In this document: positions 18,611 to 27,033 of the stretch, in pieces
Layout: each line of letters opens with the position of its first letter
Numbering within the stretch: the stretch's first letter is position 1
From: Methylococcales bacterium
Lineage (GTDB): Bacteria > Pseudomonadota > Gammaproteobacteria > Methylococcales > Methylomonadaceae
Assembly: GCA_026398895.1 (NCBI GenBank)
Contig: JAPLRZ010000055.1
Span: 32,170-96,169 of the forward strand
Length of the DNA stretch: 64,000 bases
Direction of reading: 5' to 3'
The notes under the pieces: generated by a model
Database searches by the model: none
The model's input: the letters and a program-made list of their open reading frames with translations, nothing else
Told to the model about the DNA's origin: nothing
Program-made: the position numbers and the translations under genes

Positions 18611-18647
18611 AACGACTGCCAGTCCTTTTTAAGGACTGGCAGTCGTT
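18611..18647. repeat. Perfect hairpin repeat, ACTGCCAGTCC arms
   Basis: Arms of 17 bp (AACGACTGCCAGTCCTT and its complement) are separated by 3 bp. It sits between the convergent def and PqiC-like genes, so it can act as a bidirectional terminator. The same core (ACTGCCAGTCCT/AGGACTGGCAGT) appears inside the ATP-grasp coding region at 40756-40789. Confidence 0.75.
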
Positions 18648-18663
18648 AAACCCCAAATCTCAG

Positions 18664-19266
18664 CTATTTTTGCGGTAACTGATGAAGCTGCACGGATAAT
18701 TGATGGCTGAACTCACCCAGTAGTTTTTCTTGTGCTGATACCGCACTTTGGTAGCTGGCATCATTCAAAACCTGTTTAAGGTTAGTTCGTCCATTACTCA
18801 CAATCGTATGTTTTTTCTCTTCCATGATTGCCCAATTCGCTTCCAAATTTGCTGATTTACCAAGTTGGCTATCGAAACGGCTAATATCAATAATAATGCG
18901 ATAATCCATCTCACCATAAGCACCCCACGGATAGCCTCTCACAATAATATTTGCTTGTTGTGCTTCCAGATTTTTGCTCAACACATCAATAACTGTGTTT
19001 TTTAACGGAGCTGCCCATTGATGAAATTCAGCCAGTTCTATGCCATTATTCTCAGTTCGCGTCACAATTTGCTGGCGATCAAGTACAGCGGGTAGCGTCA
19101 ACGGTCCCAAGCCTATCATCTGTTTTTTTTCGATGCTAGTCGTTGCTATAACAGGCGGGCTATGTGACTCCAATAAATAAAAATTAGTGGGCGGTGTTGC
19201 CGCGCAAGCCGTGAGTAATAAGCTAGTGCAGAGAATGATTAATGACTGTGGGTATCTAGTTAACAT
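18664..19266 (-). CDS. PqiC/YmbA-like ABC-transport auxiliary lipoprotein
   Basis: I start at the Met of MLTRYPQSLIILC (19266), which gives a clean lipoprotein signal with lipobox LTAC at about residue 20-23; the frame is open further upstream. After the lipobox, AATPPTNFYLLES is typical of the PqiC family (formerly DUF330), as are GPLTLPAVLDRQQIVTR and FHQWAAPLKNTVIDVL. Relatives are the outer-membrane lipoproteins of PqiABC/MCE lipid-transport systems. No pqiA or pqiB is adjacent, so it is isolated here. The product is about 200 residues. Confidence 0.88.
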   Translation of the reverse strand: MLTRYPQSLIILCTSLLLTACAATPPTNFYLLESHSPPVIATTSIEKKQMIGLGPLTLPAVLDRQQIVTRTENNGIELAEFHQWAAPLKNTVIDVLSKNLEAQQANIIVRGYPWGAYGEMDYRIIIDISRFDSQLGKSANLEANWAIMEEKKHTIVSNGRTNLKQVLNDASYQSAVSAQEKLLGEFSHQLSVQLHQLPQK

Positions 19267-19301
19267 AGGATTATTTCTCGTTTTATTTATGACATAAAAA
19301 A

Positions 19302-19523
19302 TCATGATTTTTGATTCCAGCAAATCGACCATCCTCTACTATTTAAAATCCGCCGCCACTTTACCTCCTCTTTAACGATGGGAAAGGCGTTGAGAACATG
19401 AGCGAATTCGTCTTCCATTAAACAGTGACAGTGGGCAATGATAGCATCTAAGTCAGCGAGAATTTGTGATGGTAGAGCGTGGGCGACGCTTTTTTGCCTG
19501 AGAGTGGCGGCAAAACGTGGTTA
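19302..19523 (-). pseudogene. Fragment resembling a DNA methyltransferase/restriction C-terminus
   Basis: On the minus strand a short open stretch reads QILADLDAIIAHCHCL followed by MEDEFAHVLNAFPIVKEE. From memory this looks like the tail of many type IIG/Eco57I-like modification proteins (L-D-A-I-V-A-H-L-Y-G-L...E-F-A-Y-I-L-xx-F-P). It has an in-frame TAA directly upstream and no start or body. I read it as a gene remnant, partly overlapping the 5' region of the lipoprotein gene. Identification rests on pattern memory. Confidence 0.4.
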
Positions 19524-19670
19524 GCAGCAAGCTGTGTGACATTATTAATGTTACGCAGTCAGAAGCTCGTAGATACAAGGTTGAATTGCCGCTTTTTAGC
19601 AACCGAACCTACACATAATACGGAGATTTTGTTTATTGCCAGCCCAACCTACAAATCTATCTCTACAGGA

Positions 19671-20606
19671 TTATAGTTGATTAATCAATTGTAATTCCTG
19701 AGGATACGGGGACATATAATAAGAGTCTTCAATATAGGCATCGGGGCTTTGGCGGAAATGATGTTTTAATAAGGTAAGCGGGACGATTAAGGGAATTTCA
19801 CCGTGGCGGTAGCGTTCAATGAGTTCACATAATTCGGCTTTGTTATCCGCGCTGAGTTCTTTTTTTAAATAGCCTTGAATATGTTGCAAAACATTAACAT
19901 GACTTTTACGCTTGACCACGACTTTTAACAAGGTCATTAATTGCAGAATATACTGCGCGGCAATTTCGGTAACATTCGCTTTGGTTGCGCTGGCTAATAA
20001 TTGACCGAGTGGCTGATAATCGCCATGACTCATGATGATTAATTTATGCCGCGCATGAAAATGGGTCAATGATTGTGAACTCAAACCTTCGGCTATTAGC
20101 TGTTTCCAGCGATACAGCACATAAACCCGCTGAATGAAATTCTCCCGCAAACCTGCATCGCCTAAACGCCCTTCTTCTTCAACAGGCAGTAGCGGATAAT
20201 TACGCATCATAACCTCTGCATAAATGCCCATGCCTTCACGGCGCGGCACTTCACCCGCATAGACTTTAACGCGCTCCATACCACAACTAGGCGAGTCTTT
20301 TTTTAGAATATAGCCGCATAGCTCACTGTGATTGATTTGCTCGGCATAGTCACGCAAGCGGTCGGTGACATCATTGCTAGGGCCTTTAATAACCACGCAA
20401 CGTACCGCGTTGTCTTTCTTGATGAGGTGCATAGTCGGGCGTGGTGTTCCTAGACCAATCGCCATTTCAGGACAAAATGGATGAAAATCAAAATAATGCG
20501 ACAGTGTGCCGACAATATAAGCATCACGCTTATGTCCGCCATCAAAACGAACGTTATCACCCAGTAAACAACTACTGATACCGACAGGGACTTTTGTGTT
20601 AATCAT
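19671..20606 (-). CDS. DUF523 + DUF1722 (YbgA-like) protein
   Basis: I choose the ATG at 20606 (MINTKVPVGISSCLLGD) as start because GISSCLLGDNVRFDGGHK is the family N-terminus. The open frame reaches 20768 but lacks conserved sequence there. The 311-residue product has an N-terminal DUF523 half with conserved Cys (SSCLLG; CPEMAIGLGTPR; KKDSPSCG). The C-terminal DUF1722 half (from about 190) has LTHFHARHKLIIMSH and YLKKELS..ELIERYRHG. The biochemical role is not established; a metal-binding or redox role of the Cys is inference. Confidence 0.9.
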   Translation of the reverse strand: MINTKVPVGISSCLLGDNVRFDGGHKRDAYIVGTLSHYFDFHPFCPEMAIGLGTPRPTMHLIKKDNAVRCVVIKGPSNDVTDRLRDYAEQINHSELCGYILKKDSPSCGMERVKVYAGEVPRREGMGIYAEVMMRNYPLLPVEEEGRLGDAGLRENFIQRVYVLYRWKQLIAEGLSSQSLTHFHARHKLIIMSHGDYQPLGQLLASATKANVTEIAAQYILQLMTLLKVVVKRKSHVNVLQHIQGYLKKELSADNKAELCELIERYRHGEIPLIVPLTLLKHHFRQSPDAYIEDSYYMSPYPQELQLINQL

Positions 20607-20887
20607 GTTTTTGTACCATCCAATAAGTAACCCCCCAATGCCGAAGCATTGATGTAGTTTAGGGGCTATATGTTTATAATAATTTTTCTGGCAACCGCAA
20701 TTAATGCTGTTGCTACCACCCGTTAGCAAGATAAATATATTGCTCTGTTCAACAATGAAATCTAGCATAGCAATAAATAGCTAATCTCTACATTCTATGT
20801 AGATTAAACAAAATTCATCGTGTATATACAAGCCTTTTTTTTCATGGTAAGTTTAGCCTCCATTAAATATTTTTTAGGTATTTATCT

Positions 20888-21292
20888 ATGAAATCAAGAA
20901 AATTAATTCGCGCTATTTTACTGATGTCTATTACTACATTGACAAGCTTAGTAGTCGCTCCAGTGGTGATGGCTAATGATCATGAAACCCAATGTTTTGA
21001 TGATATTCAAGGAAAGTTACCTTGGAGTGATAACGAAATGAACTGGGATGTAGAAAATGTAAAACAACTGTGTAAAGGCACGACTAAGCCTACTGAACCA
21101 CGCAAATGTTTTTCTACCATTAGAACTGGTCGTGTCAATTGGGGAAAAGGAACTGATTGGGAATGGAAAAACATTATTAACCTATGCTCAGGAACAAATG
21201 ACGCTGACAAAACAATAGACTGCTTTAACAAAGGGATCGCAGCAGGAAGTGATTGGAGAGATGTAATTTTATTGTGTCAACGCTCTAAATAA
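20888..21292 (+). CDS. Small exported protein with three Cys/Trp repeats
   Basis: This 134-residue protein has a signal peptide (about 1-29, ending VVMA-ND). The mature part is three imperfect repeats that start with Cys-Phe and end with Leu-Cys, each with a central Trp: CFDDIQGKLPW..VKQLCKGT, CFSTIRTGRVNW..IINLCSGT, CFNKGIAAGSDW..VILLCQRS. Six Cys, two per repeat, suggest intra-repeat disulphides in the periplasm. I do not recognise a named family. A ribosome site (TAGGT) lies about 9 nt upstream, and a strong hairpin follows the stop. It appears monocistronic. Confidence 0.75.
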   Translation: MKSRKLIRAILLMSITTLTSLVVAPVVMANDHETQCFDDIQGKLPWSDNEMNWDVENVKQLCKGTTKPTEPRKCFSTIRTGRVNWGKGTDWEWKNIINLCSGTNDADKTIDCFNKGIAAGSDWRDVILLCQRSK

Positions 21293-21304
21293 GGAAATAG
21301 ATAC

Positions 21305-21347
21305 CATCAGCCACAAGCGAATAATTATTCTGTTTGTGGCTGATAGT
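21305..21347 (+). terminator. Hairpin after small exported protein gene
   Basis: The stem ATCAGCCACAA pairs with TTGTGGCTGAT around an AT-rich loop, starting about 13 bp after the stop codon. A T-run is weak, so termination is inferred. Confidence 0.55.
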
Positions 21348-21403
21348 TAAAGTTGGAATTTAATATCAACGCCCTTTCTCTGTTAATTAGCAAACCAAAT
21401 AAT

Positions 21404-21612
21404 AACCTTTGGTGCTAGTTTAAATTAAGCAGCTAAAATAGTAAGCGATTGTTTTTAATGGAGTCCAATAGCTTTAGCTAGTGCTGATTTGTAAAAAGCT
21501 GACGCTTTTTGACTCCTATTCCCTTCTAATAGCGGTAAACAAAAAAATGTTTTAATCACAACACATTGATTTATTTTGTTTATTTTTATGGAGCTAACTA
21601 GCACCAAAGGTT
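21404..21612. mobile_element. 209 bp element with 17 bp perfect terminal inverted repeats (MITE-like)
   Basis: The left end is AACCTTTGGTGCTAGTT (21404-21420), and the right end is its exact reverse complement (21596-21612). It contains no gene. Inside, at 21460-21516, is a second palindromic unit (GGAGTCCAATAGCTTTAGCT...GACTCC) that also occurs alone at 49453-49509. The structure is that of a non-autonomous transposable element carrying a nested repeat. A target-site duplication is not clear. Confidence 0.65.
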
Positions 21613-21834
21613 AATAGTACGGTTCAGACACGGTATAATAAATGGATATTCGTTCTTCATCAATAACTCTTCATAATTAACTGTACTGACTAGGTTATTA
21701 ATATTCGGAAGTACAGTAAGCATTGGTACTGTTTGTCATCGGCAATTTATTAGGCAATAAACGAAACTGAAGATTGCACAGTGTTATACTTTTATCCTTA
21801 CACAAACCCTCTTAATCTTGACTTAAAATCTATT

Positions 21835-22095
21835 ATGAAACTACTTAAATTATTCCTAGTATTGGTCTTACTCACAGCCTGTACGCAAGACCAACAAAAT
21901 AAATTATCCAGAAAAGTCGTTGAATTTTTAGATGGTGATTATTTAGTCACTTACGCCAACGGATCTACAGTAAAAACGTGGACAATTAAAAATGGCAAAG
22001 TAACCACCGCTGACAAAGGCTATTATTATTTCTGGGATGAGAAAAAACACTATGTACAAACGCCGATAGAAAACACCTTTATTGAAGAAATGTAA
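21835..22095 (+). CDS. Small lipoprotein
   Basis: I start at ATG 21835 (MKLLKLFLVLVLLTACTQ), which yields an 86-residue lipoprotein with lipobox LTAC at residues 13-16. The upstream extension of the frame is not signal-like. The mature part (LDGDYLVTYANGSTVKTWTI..GKVTTADKGYYYFWD) is beta-rich and resembles no family I can name. It is 21 bp upstream of the XoxJ-like gene on the same strand, so the two probably form a two-gene unit of cell-envelope proteins. Confidence 0.75.
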   Translation: MKLLKLFLVLVLLTACTQDQQNKLSRKVVEFLDGDYLVTYANGSTVKTWTIKNGKVTTADKGYYYFWDEKKHYVQTPIENTFIEEM

Positions 22096-22116
22096 GCCAT
22101 CCTTAAGGAAATATCT

Positions 22117-22950
22117 ATGAAAATTACGCCGCTCGTTGCGGGTTTATATTTAGTAATGACTGTTTTTAGCGCACACGCTAAAGAAAAATTTAAAGTCTGC
22201 GCTGATCCGTTAAATCCGCCCTATTCAACGCAAAAACAAGACGGCTTTGAAAATAAAATTGCCGAATTGTTTGCCAAAAAATTGGGTCAAACTGTTGAAT
22301 ATACTTGGTTTGCACAACGTATTGGCTTTATTCGCAATACACTAACTGCTCCTGTCAATGAAATGGAAGTTGATAGCAAAAATTTTAAATGTGATGTGGT
22401 GATTGGTGTGCCAGATGGCTATGATTTAACGCTTAATACGAAACCGTATTACCAATCGACTTACGTTTTGCTGATTGCCAAAGGGCGTGGTTATGATGAC
22501 ATTAAAGACGCGGCACAACTAGCGGCATTGCCATTAGCTGAACAAGATAAATTAAAAATCGCCATGTTTGATAAAGGCCCTGGAACAACGTGGTTGCAAA
22601 AAAATGGGCTACTGGATCAAGGTATTTCTTATCAGTCCATGTCTGGGGACAATGAAAATAATGTCGCCATGCAAATTGACAAAGATTTAAAAGCCCAAAA
22701 AATTGATATGGTGATTTTATGGGGACCTATGGCAGCGTATGTTGCCGCGCAAAGCCCTGAAAATAGCTACAGCCTAATTCCCATGCAATCTACACCCGCT
22801 ATAAAATTCGATTTTGCAATGGCAATGGGAGTGCGTAAACCAGATAAAGAGCGTAAAGAAATACTGGATAAGTTGATTACTGATAATGCCGCTGAAATTC
22901 AAGCAATTATGGAAAGTTATCACGTTCCTTTAGTGCCAATTACTAACTGA
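22117..22950 (+). CDS. XoxJ/MxaJ-like periplasmic binding protein
   Basis: This 277-residue exported protein (signal peptide 1-21, ending AHA-KE) is of the family annotated as quinoprotein-dehydrogenase-associated substrate-binding proteins. Segments typical of XoxJ/MxaJ are FKVCADPLNPPYSTQ, GFENKIAELFAKKLGQTVEY, QRIGFIRNTL, CDVVIGVPDGYD and KPYYQSTYVL. XoxJ is thought to help activate PQQ methanol dehydrogenase in the periplasm. No xoxF, mxaF or xoxG lies nearby, so this is an orphan paralogue. AAGGA lies 8 nt before the ATG. The stop codon is supplied by a short repeat element. Confidence 0.88.
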   Translation: MKITPLVAGLYLVMTVFSAHAKEKFKVCADPLNPPYSTQKQDGFENKIAELFAKKLGQTVEYTWFAQRIGFIRNTLTAPVNEMEVDSKNFKCDVVIGVPDGYDLTLNTKPYYQSTYVLLIAKGRGYDDIKDAAQLAALPLAEQDKLKIAMFDKGPGTTWLQKNGLLDQGISYQSMSGDNENNVAMQIDKDLKAQKIDMVILWGPMAAYVAAQSPENSYSLIPMQSTPAIKFDFAMAMGVRKPDKERKEILDKLITDNAAEIQAIMESYHVPLVPITN

Positions 22951-23016
22951 TGTTACCCACTACTTCAACAGGCTTATACTGAGTTGCAAAATTTAAGGAC
23001 TGCGTAACATCAGTTA
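22944..23016. mobile_element. 73 bp inverted-repeat element related to the IS1595-like end
   Basis: It has terminal inverted repeats TAACTGATGTTAC / GTAACATCAGTTA. Its reverse strand matches, over roughly 50 bp, the sequence starting at 63660 beside the IS1595-like transposase (shared TAACTGATGTTACGCAG, TTGCAACT, AAGCCTG). It overlaps the stop codon of the XoxJ-like gene. Most likely a small non-autonomous derivative of that element. Confidence 0.6.
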
Positions 23017-23059
23017 ATAATAAAGTTACGTCCCCATTTATGGGCGCAGGAGCAGAGTA

Positions 23060-24412
23060 ATGATGACAAATGATAATAACCAAGAGCCTCCTTCCGTCAC
23101 TGCGATACAGGCATTTTTATTTTGGCTAAAACTAGGCTTTATTAGCTTTGGCGGGCCTGCGGGGCAAATTGCCATTATGCACCAAGAGCTAGTCGAGCGG
23201 CGGCGGTGGATTTCTGAGCGGCGATTTTTGCACGCGCTTAATTACTGTATGTTATTGCCAGGTCCTGAAGCGCAACAATTAGCGACCTATTTGGGTTGGT
23301 TAATGCACCGTACGACAGGCGGCATTATCGCTGGATTGCTTTTTATTCTGCCCTCGCTGTTGCTGTTGATTGTGTTAGGTTGGGTATATATGCGTTTTGG
23401 ACAACTGCCAGCAGTGGCAGCAGTGCTTTATGGCATTAAACCTGCGGTGACTGCTATCGTGTTATTTGCCGCGTATCGTATTGGTTCTAGGGCGTTGAAA
23501 AACTGGCTGTTGTGGACATTAGCCGCCTTGGCTTTTGGTGCGATTTTTGTACTACACGCGCCTTTTCCGTTGATTGTTTTGGTTGCCGCGCTGATCGGTG
23601 CAGTCGGTGGAAAATTTTTACCGCAATATTTCACCGTTGGTGGTGGACATGGCGCGGAAAAACACAGCTTCGGTAAAGCTCTGATTGATGATGACACGCC
23701 GATTCCAGATCATGCGCGTTTTCGTTGGTGGCGATTGTTGACCATTGTCGTGGTCGGCTTGTTGTTGTGGGGCGGTGTGATAGGGTTTTTGTGCGCTCAA
23801 TACGGCTGGAATGGTGTGTTCACGCAAATGGGCTGGTTTTTTACTAAGGCGGCATTACTGACGTTTGGCGGGGCTTATGCAGTTTTGCCTTATGTTTATC
23901 AGGGTGCAGTCGAACATTTCCATTGGCTGAGTGCCGCACAAATGATGGATGGTCTGGCGTTAGGTGAAACCACACCTGGCCCGTTAATTATGATAGTCAC
24001 CTTTGTCGGCTTTTTAGGTGGCTGGAATGCGTTGCCTCTAGCAGCTGATACGCCATTAATGTCGGGTATTATTGCGGCAGTAGTGGTGACTTACTTTACC
24101 TTTCTGCCCAGTTTTTTATTTATTTTAGCGGGCGCACCGTTAATTGAATCAACCCACGGTAATTTAAAATTTACTGCACCATTATCAGCGATTACGGCGG
24201 CTGTGGTCGGGGTGATTGTTAATCTAGCGGTGTTTTTTGCGGTGCATATTCTGTTTCCGCACGGTTTTTCAGGGTCTTTTGATGCGATTGCCGCGCTGAT
24301 TACCGTTTCTGCGTTATTGGCATTGTTTCGTTATAAAGTGGGCATTATTACTGTTATCGCTGTTTGTGGTGCAGTAGGATTTTTGTGCTTGTTTTTACCG
24401 TTAAATGTGTAG
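23060..24412 (+). CDS. chrA: Chromate transporter ChrA
   Basis: This 450-residue inner-membrane protein has the two homologous CHR domains of long-chain ChrA. The first opens with FLFWLKLGFISFGGPAGQIA (about 14-33) and has LPGPEAQQLATYLGW. The second (from about 255) has FTKAALLTFGGAYAVLPYVY and ALGETTPGPLIMI. About ten to twelve membrane segments are visible. Family members export chromate with the proton motive force. AGGAG lies about 10 nt before the ATG. No chrB regulator is adjacent. Confidence 0.95.
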   Translation: MMTNDNNQEPPSVTAIQAFLFWLKLGFISFGGPAGQIAIMHQELVERRRWISERRFLHALNYCMLLPGPEAQQLATYLGWLMHRTTGGIIAGLLFILPSLLLLIVLGWVYMRFGQLPAVAAVLYGIKPAVTAIVLFAAYRIGSRALKNWLLWTLAALAFGAIFVLHAPFPLIVLVAALIGAVGGKFLPQYFTVGGGHGAEKHSFGKALIDDDTPIPDHARFRWWRLLTIVVVGLLLWGGVIGFLCAQYGWNGVFTQMGWFFTKAALLTFGGAYAVLPYVYQGAVEHFHWLSAAQMMDGLALGETTPGPLIMIVTFVGFLGGWNALPLAADTPLMSGIIAAVVVTYFTFLPSFLFILAGAPLIESTHGNLKFTAPLSAITAAVVGVIVNLAVFFAVHILFPHGFSGSFDAIAALITVSALLALFRYKVGIITVIAVCGAVGFLCLFLPLNV

Positions 24413-24764
24413 TCATGTAGCGTGGGCAAAGCTATTCTAGCGTTTGCCCACGCTACGAAACTGTGCAATTTATTTAACGCTGATATAGCCGAAGCGGGGG
24501 TATTCACCCCGTCTCAACGTTTTCGGCATTGCACTAGAATTTAAACGTTTGGGACGGGTTGAATAACCCGCCCCGCCTTTGCTTAATAACAGTACACTAT
24601 GATTAGACCCATCAGGTCATTACTAATCGTGTTACAACTAGATAGCCTAAGCTTCCCTGCACTAAATCTGCACAGTTCAACTATAAAATTCATATTTTCA
24701 ACATCGTATCTGCACAACTATCAAATAAAATAAATCCATCCGCAACCACAAGGAGTTACCTGTC
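24413..24764. other. Intergenic region with two palindromic repeats
   Basis: A hairpin with 14 bp arms (GTAGCGTGGGCAAA) at 24417-24456 starts 5 bp after the chrA stop and may terminate it. A second repeat at 24491-24580 includes GGGACGGGTTGAATAACCCG, which recurs at 48702-48726. From 24600 to 24750 I see no structure. A strong AAGGAG site serves the next gene. Confidence 0.6.
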
Positions 24765-27017
24765 ATGAAACAACGGCAATCTACGGCTTTGATGACCACC
24801 GTATTGTGGCTAATCTCCACCCCTGTTCACGCCTGTACTGGGGGTGATTGTGACGCATGGTGTGAGGAACTACCGAGCGCGTATTTTATTCGACCATTGA
24901 ATGATAGCCGTACCAACTTGGCACTGATTTTAGAAGACAGTCAGGTATTGCATTATAAAGTTGAAGACATCCCTTTTTCTTATCACGCCTTTGCCGATAA
25001 CATCCTAGCAAATACGCAAGAAAATGACATTCCACCCGACTTCACTGAACTAGCATTAAGTTTGGGCGTAAGCCAAGCGACTGCAGTATCCCAAGCTGAG
25101 CCAGAAGGACGTTGTATATCCAATAATTATCAAGCAGTATTGCCGTTCTGGCGTTTACTGCACGAGGCTAAGGATATTTCCGCACCAGATAAGCAACTAC
25201 TTGCACAAGAAAGACTGCGATTACTGAGTTTTTGTGAAAAAGCCGCCGATTCCTTGCCTGTGCTAGCCATCAGTTCAGAAGCTGCCAAACCCTACGCCGA
25301 CTATCTACGCGTCGCCGCGTATTTTTATGCAGGCAAATTTGATGAGTTGACGAAAGACATTGAACCGATTCCAACACCAGAGCCAGAGTCTTGGTTTAAG
25401 CAAGTTATTCATAGTATTCAAGACTGGTGGACTACGCTTTTCGGCAATCCCCCACCGCCAATAGTCAACGCGCCGCCTGTTGTCAGTTTCAAGGTATTAT
25501 CCACCAGCTCACAAGCGTGGGTTAAAGAAACCGCTATCTATATGCTAGGGCGCGTTTATCTCAACCAAGCACAAAAAAATTTCCAGCCCTATTATTCAGA
25601 GAAATTCAAACCCGACAGCCAGCTGTTAGCCAAAGCGAGAGATCAATTTAAAACTTATCTAGCTGCCTATCCGCAAGGTCTTTATGCACAATCAGCACGA
25701 GGGCTGTTTCGTAAAATTTATTGGTTGGATAATAATTATGCCGATTTGACCCTAAGCTACAACGATCAATTGCTAGGCTTTCAGCAACAAGCACCCGCTA
25801 CCTCAGAACTCTTGCGATTTGTAGATGAATTGGAAAGTAAGTACGCGCTCAATCATCTGGATGAAGAAGCGGCGTGGAACAGCCCGATGCTTGCTACGGT
25901 GGGCGCGTTTGTCGCAATGCGTCCAGACCCTGAACAGTCCAGCACCGCCAAGCCTGTTGAATCTTATCTAGCCGCCGCCCTGCAAGCCCATAAAGATGGG
26001 TATACTCAAGCGGGTTTAGCCGCACTGCATGATTATTTGGCATTGGCTTACCGTTTTTATAGTGAGCGCGATTTTGCCACTGTTATTCAACTCACCGATC
26101 AGCCAATGACGGGAACGGCACTCTCCAACACAGAATTTAGCACACAGGTGTTACGCGGCTTGTCTCTAGGCGCGTTAGGGCAATGGGATAAAACAGAAAA
26201 GCTGTGGCTAGAACTGTTTCCGCGTAGCCCAAAATCGGGACAGCAAGTTCAATTGCAATGGCTGTTGGCGATGACGTGGCGGCAGGAAGATCAGTTGGCT
26301 AAAATCTATGCAGCGAACTCACCGACTACAAATCAAAAAATTCATGATTTTTTTATCACTTATGCCTCGCCAGTTCTATTGGAAAGTATACTGGTCAATC
26401 AGCAACTAAACCCCGCAACCCGAACGTTTGCCTACCGTACTTTATTAACGAACTTATTAACGCATCGTCAATATGCAGAATTCTTACGCATTGCAAAACG
26501 CTATCCAGATACTCAATTTGAAGGGTCGCAATACTATGTTGGTAGTCAGTTTAAATACTACTCAGAAAACACCTGTCCAAACTTATTGGCATTAATGGGC
26601 GGCTTGTTAAAAACGCCAACATCACCAACACTATTGAATTGTTACGGTGATTTGATAGTACAAATTGGTTCTCCTTCTTCTGCATATCCTAACTGGGAAG
26701 ACACGGCTTTAAGAAGTTACACATTGGAATATTATTATCCTGCTGGTCAAACGGGACTAAAAAAAGACGAGGATAGTTTTAAGGGTAAAAACTATTCCAG
26801 TATAGATTTATACAAAGAAGTGATAGACCAGAAAGGCAATAAAGGCGATGCCAAAGCCTACGCGCTACGCGCCGCCTTGACTTGTTTTGCCACCACTGGC
26901 TACAACCATTGTGGTATTGAAGATATACCTATAGAGCAACGGGAAGCTTGGTTTCGCTTGCTTAAAACCACTTACAAAGACACGACGTGGGCAAAGCAGC
27001 AAAAATATTATTGGTAA
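24765..27017 (+). CDS. Large exported helical-repeat protein, unknown function
   Basis: This 750-residue protein has a signal peptide (1-23, ending PVHA) directly followed by a Cys cluster CTGGDCDAWC. It is not a canonical lipobox, since His is at -2. The rest is helical with TPR/SEL-like spacing, for example KARDQFKTYLAAYPQGLYAQ (near 305), ALGQWDKTEKLWLELFPRSP, and FLRIAKRYPDTQFEGSQYYV. A Pro-rich linker with WWTTLFGNPPPPI is near 223-240. Such solenoids act as periplasmic scaffolds. No named family recognised. It has a very good ribosome site. A DUF3142 gene follows 16 bp later, probably in the same operon. Confidence 0.75.
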   Translation: MKQRQSTALMTTVLWLISTPVHACTGGDCDAWCEELPSAYFIRPLNDSRTNLALILEDSQVLHYKVEDIPFSYHAFADNILANTQENDIPPDFTELALSLGVSQATAVSQAEPEGRCISNNYQAVLPFWRLLHEAKDISAPDKQLLAQERLRLLSFCEKAADSLPVLAISSEAAKPYADYLRVAAYFYAGKFDELTKDIEPIPTPEPESWFKQVIHSIQDWWTTLFGNPPPPIVNAPPVVSFKVLSTSSQAWVKETAIYMLGRVYLNQAQKNFQPYYSEKFKPDSQLLAKARDQFKTYLAAYPQGLYAQSARGLFRKIYWLDNNYADLTLSYNDQLLGFQQQAPATSELLRFVDELESKYALNHLDEEAAWNSPMLATVGAFVAMRPDPEQSSTAKPVESYLAAALQAHKDGYTQAGLAALHDYLALAYRFYSERDFATVIQLTDQPMTGTALSNTEFSTQVLRGLSLGALGQWDKTEKLWLELFPRSPKSGQQVQLQWLLAMTWRQEDQLAKIYAANSPTTNQKIHDFFITYASPVLLESILVNQQLNPATRTFAYRTLLTNLLTHRQYAEFLRIAKRYPDTQFEGSQYYVGSQFKYYSENTCPNLLALMGGLLKTPTSPTLLNCYGDLIVQIGSPSSAYPNWEDTALRSYTLEYYYPAGQTGLKKDEDSFKGKNYSSIDLYKEVIDQKGNKGDAKAYALRAALTCFATTGYNHCGIEDIPIEQREAWFRLLKTTYKDTTWAKQQKYYW

Positions 27018-27033
27018 ATCGGCGGAAAATATT

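Noticed and set aside
19479..19676. Plus-strand 65-codon frame
   Set aside because: No family resemblance and partly antisense to the methyltransferase-like remnant.
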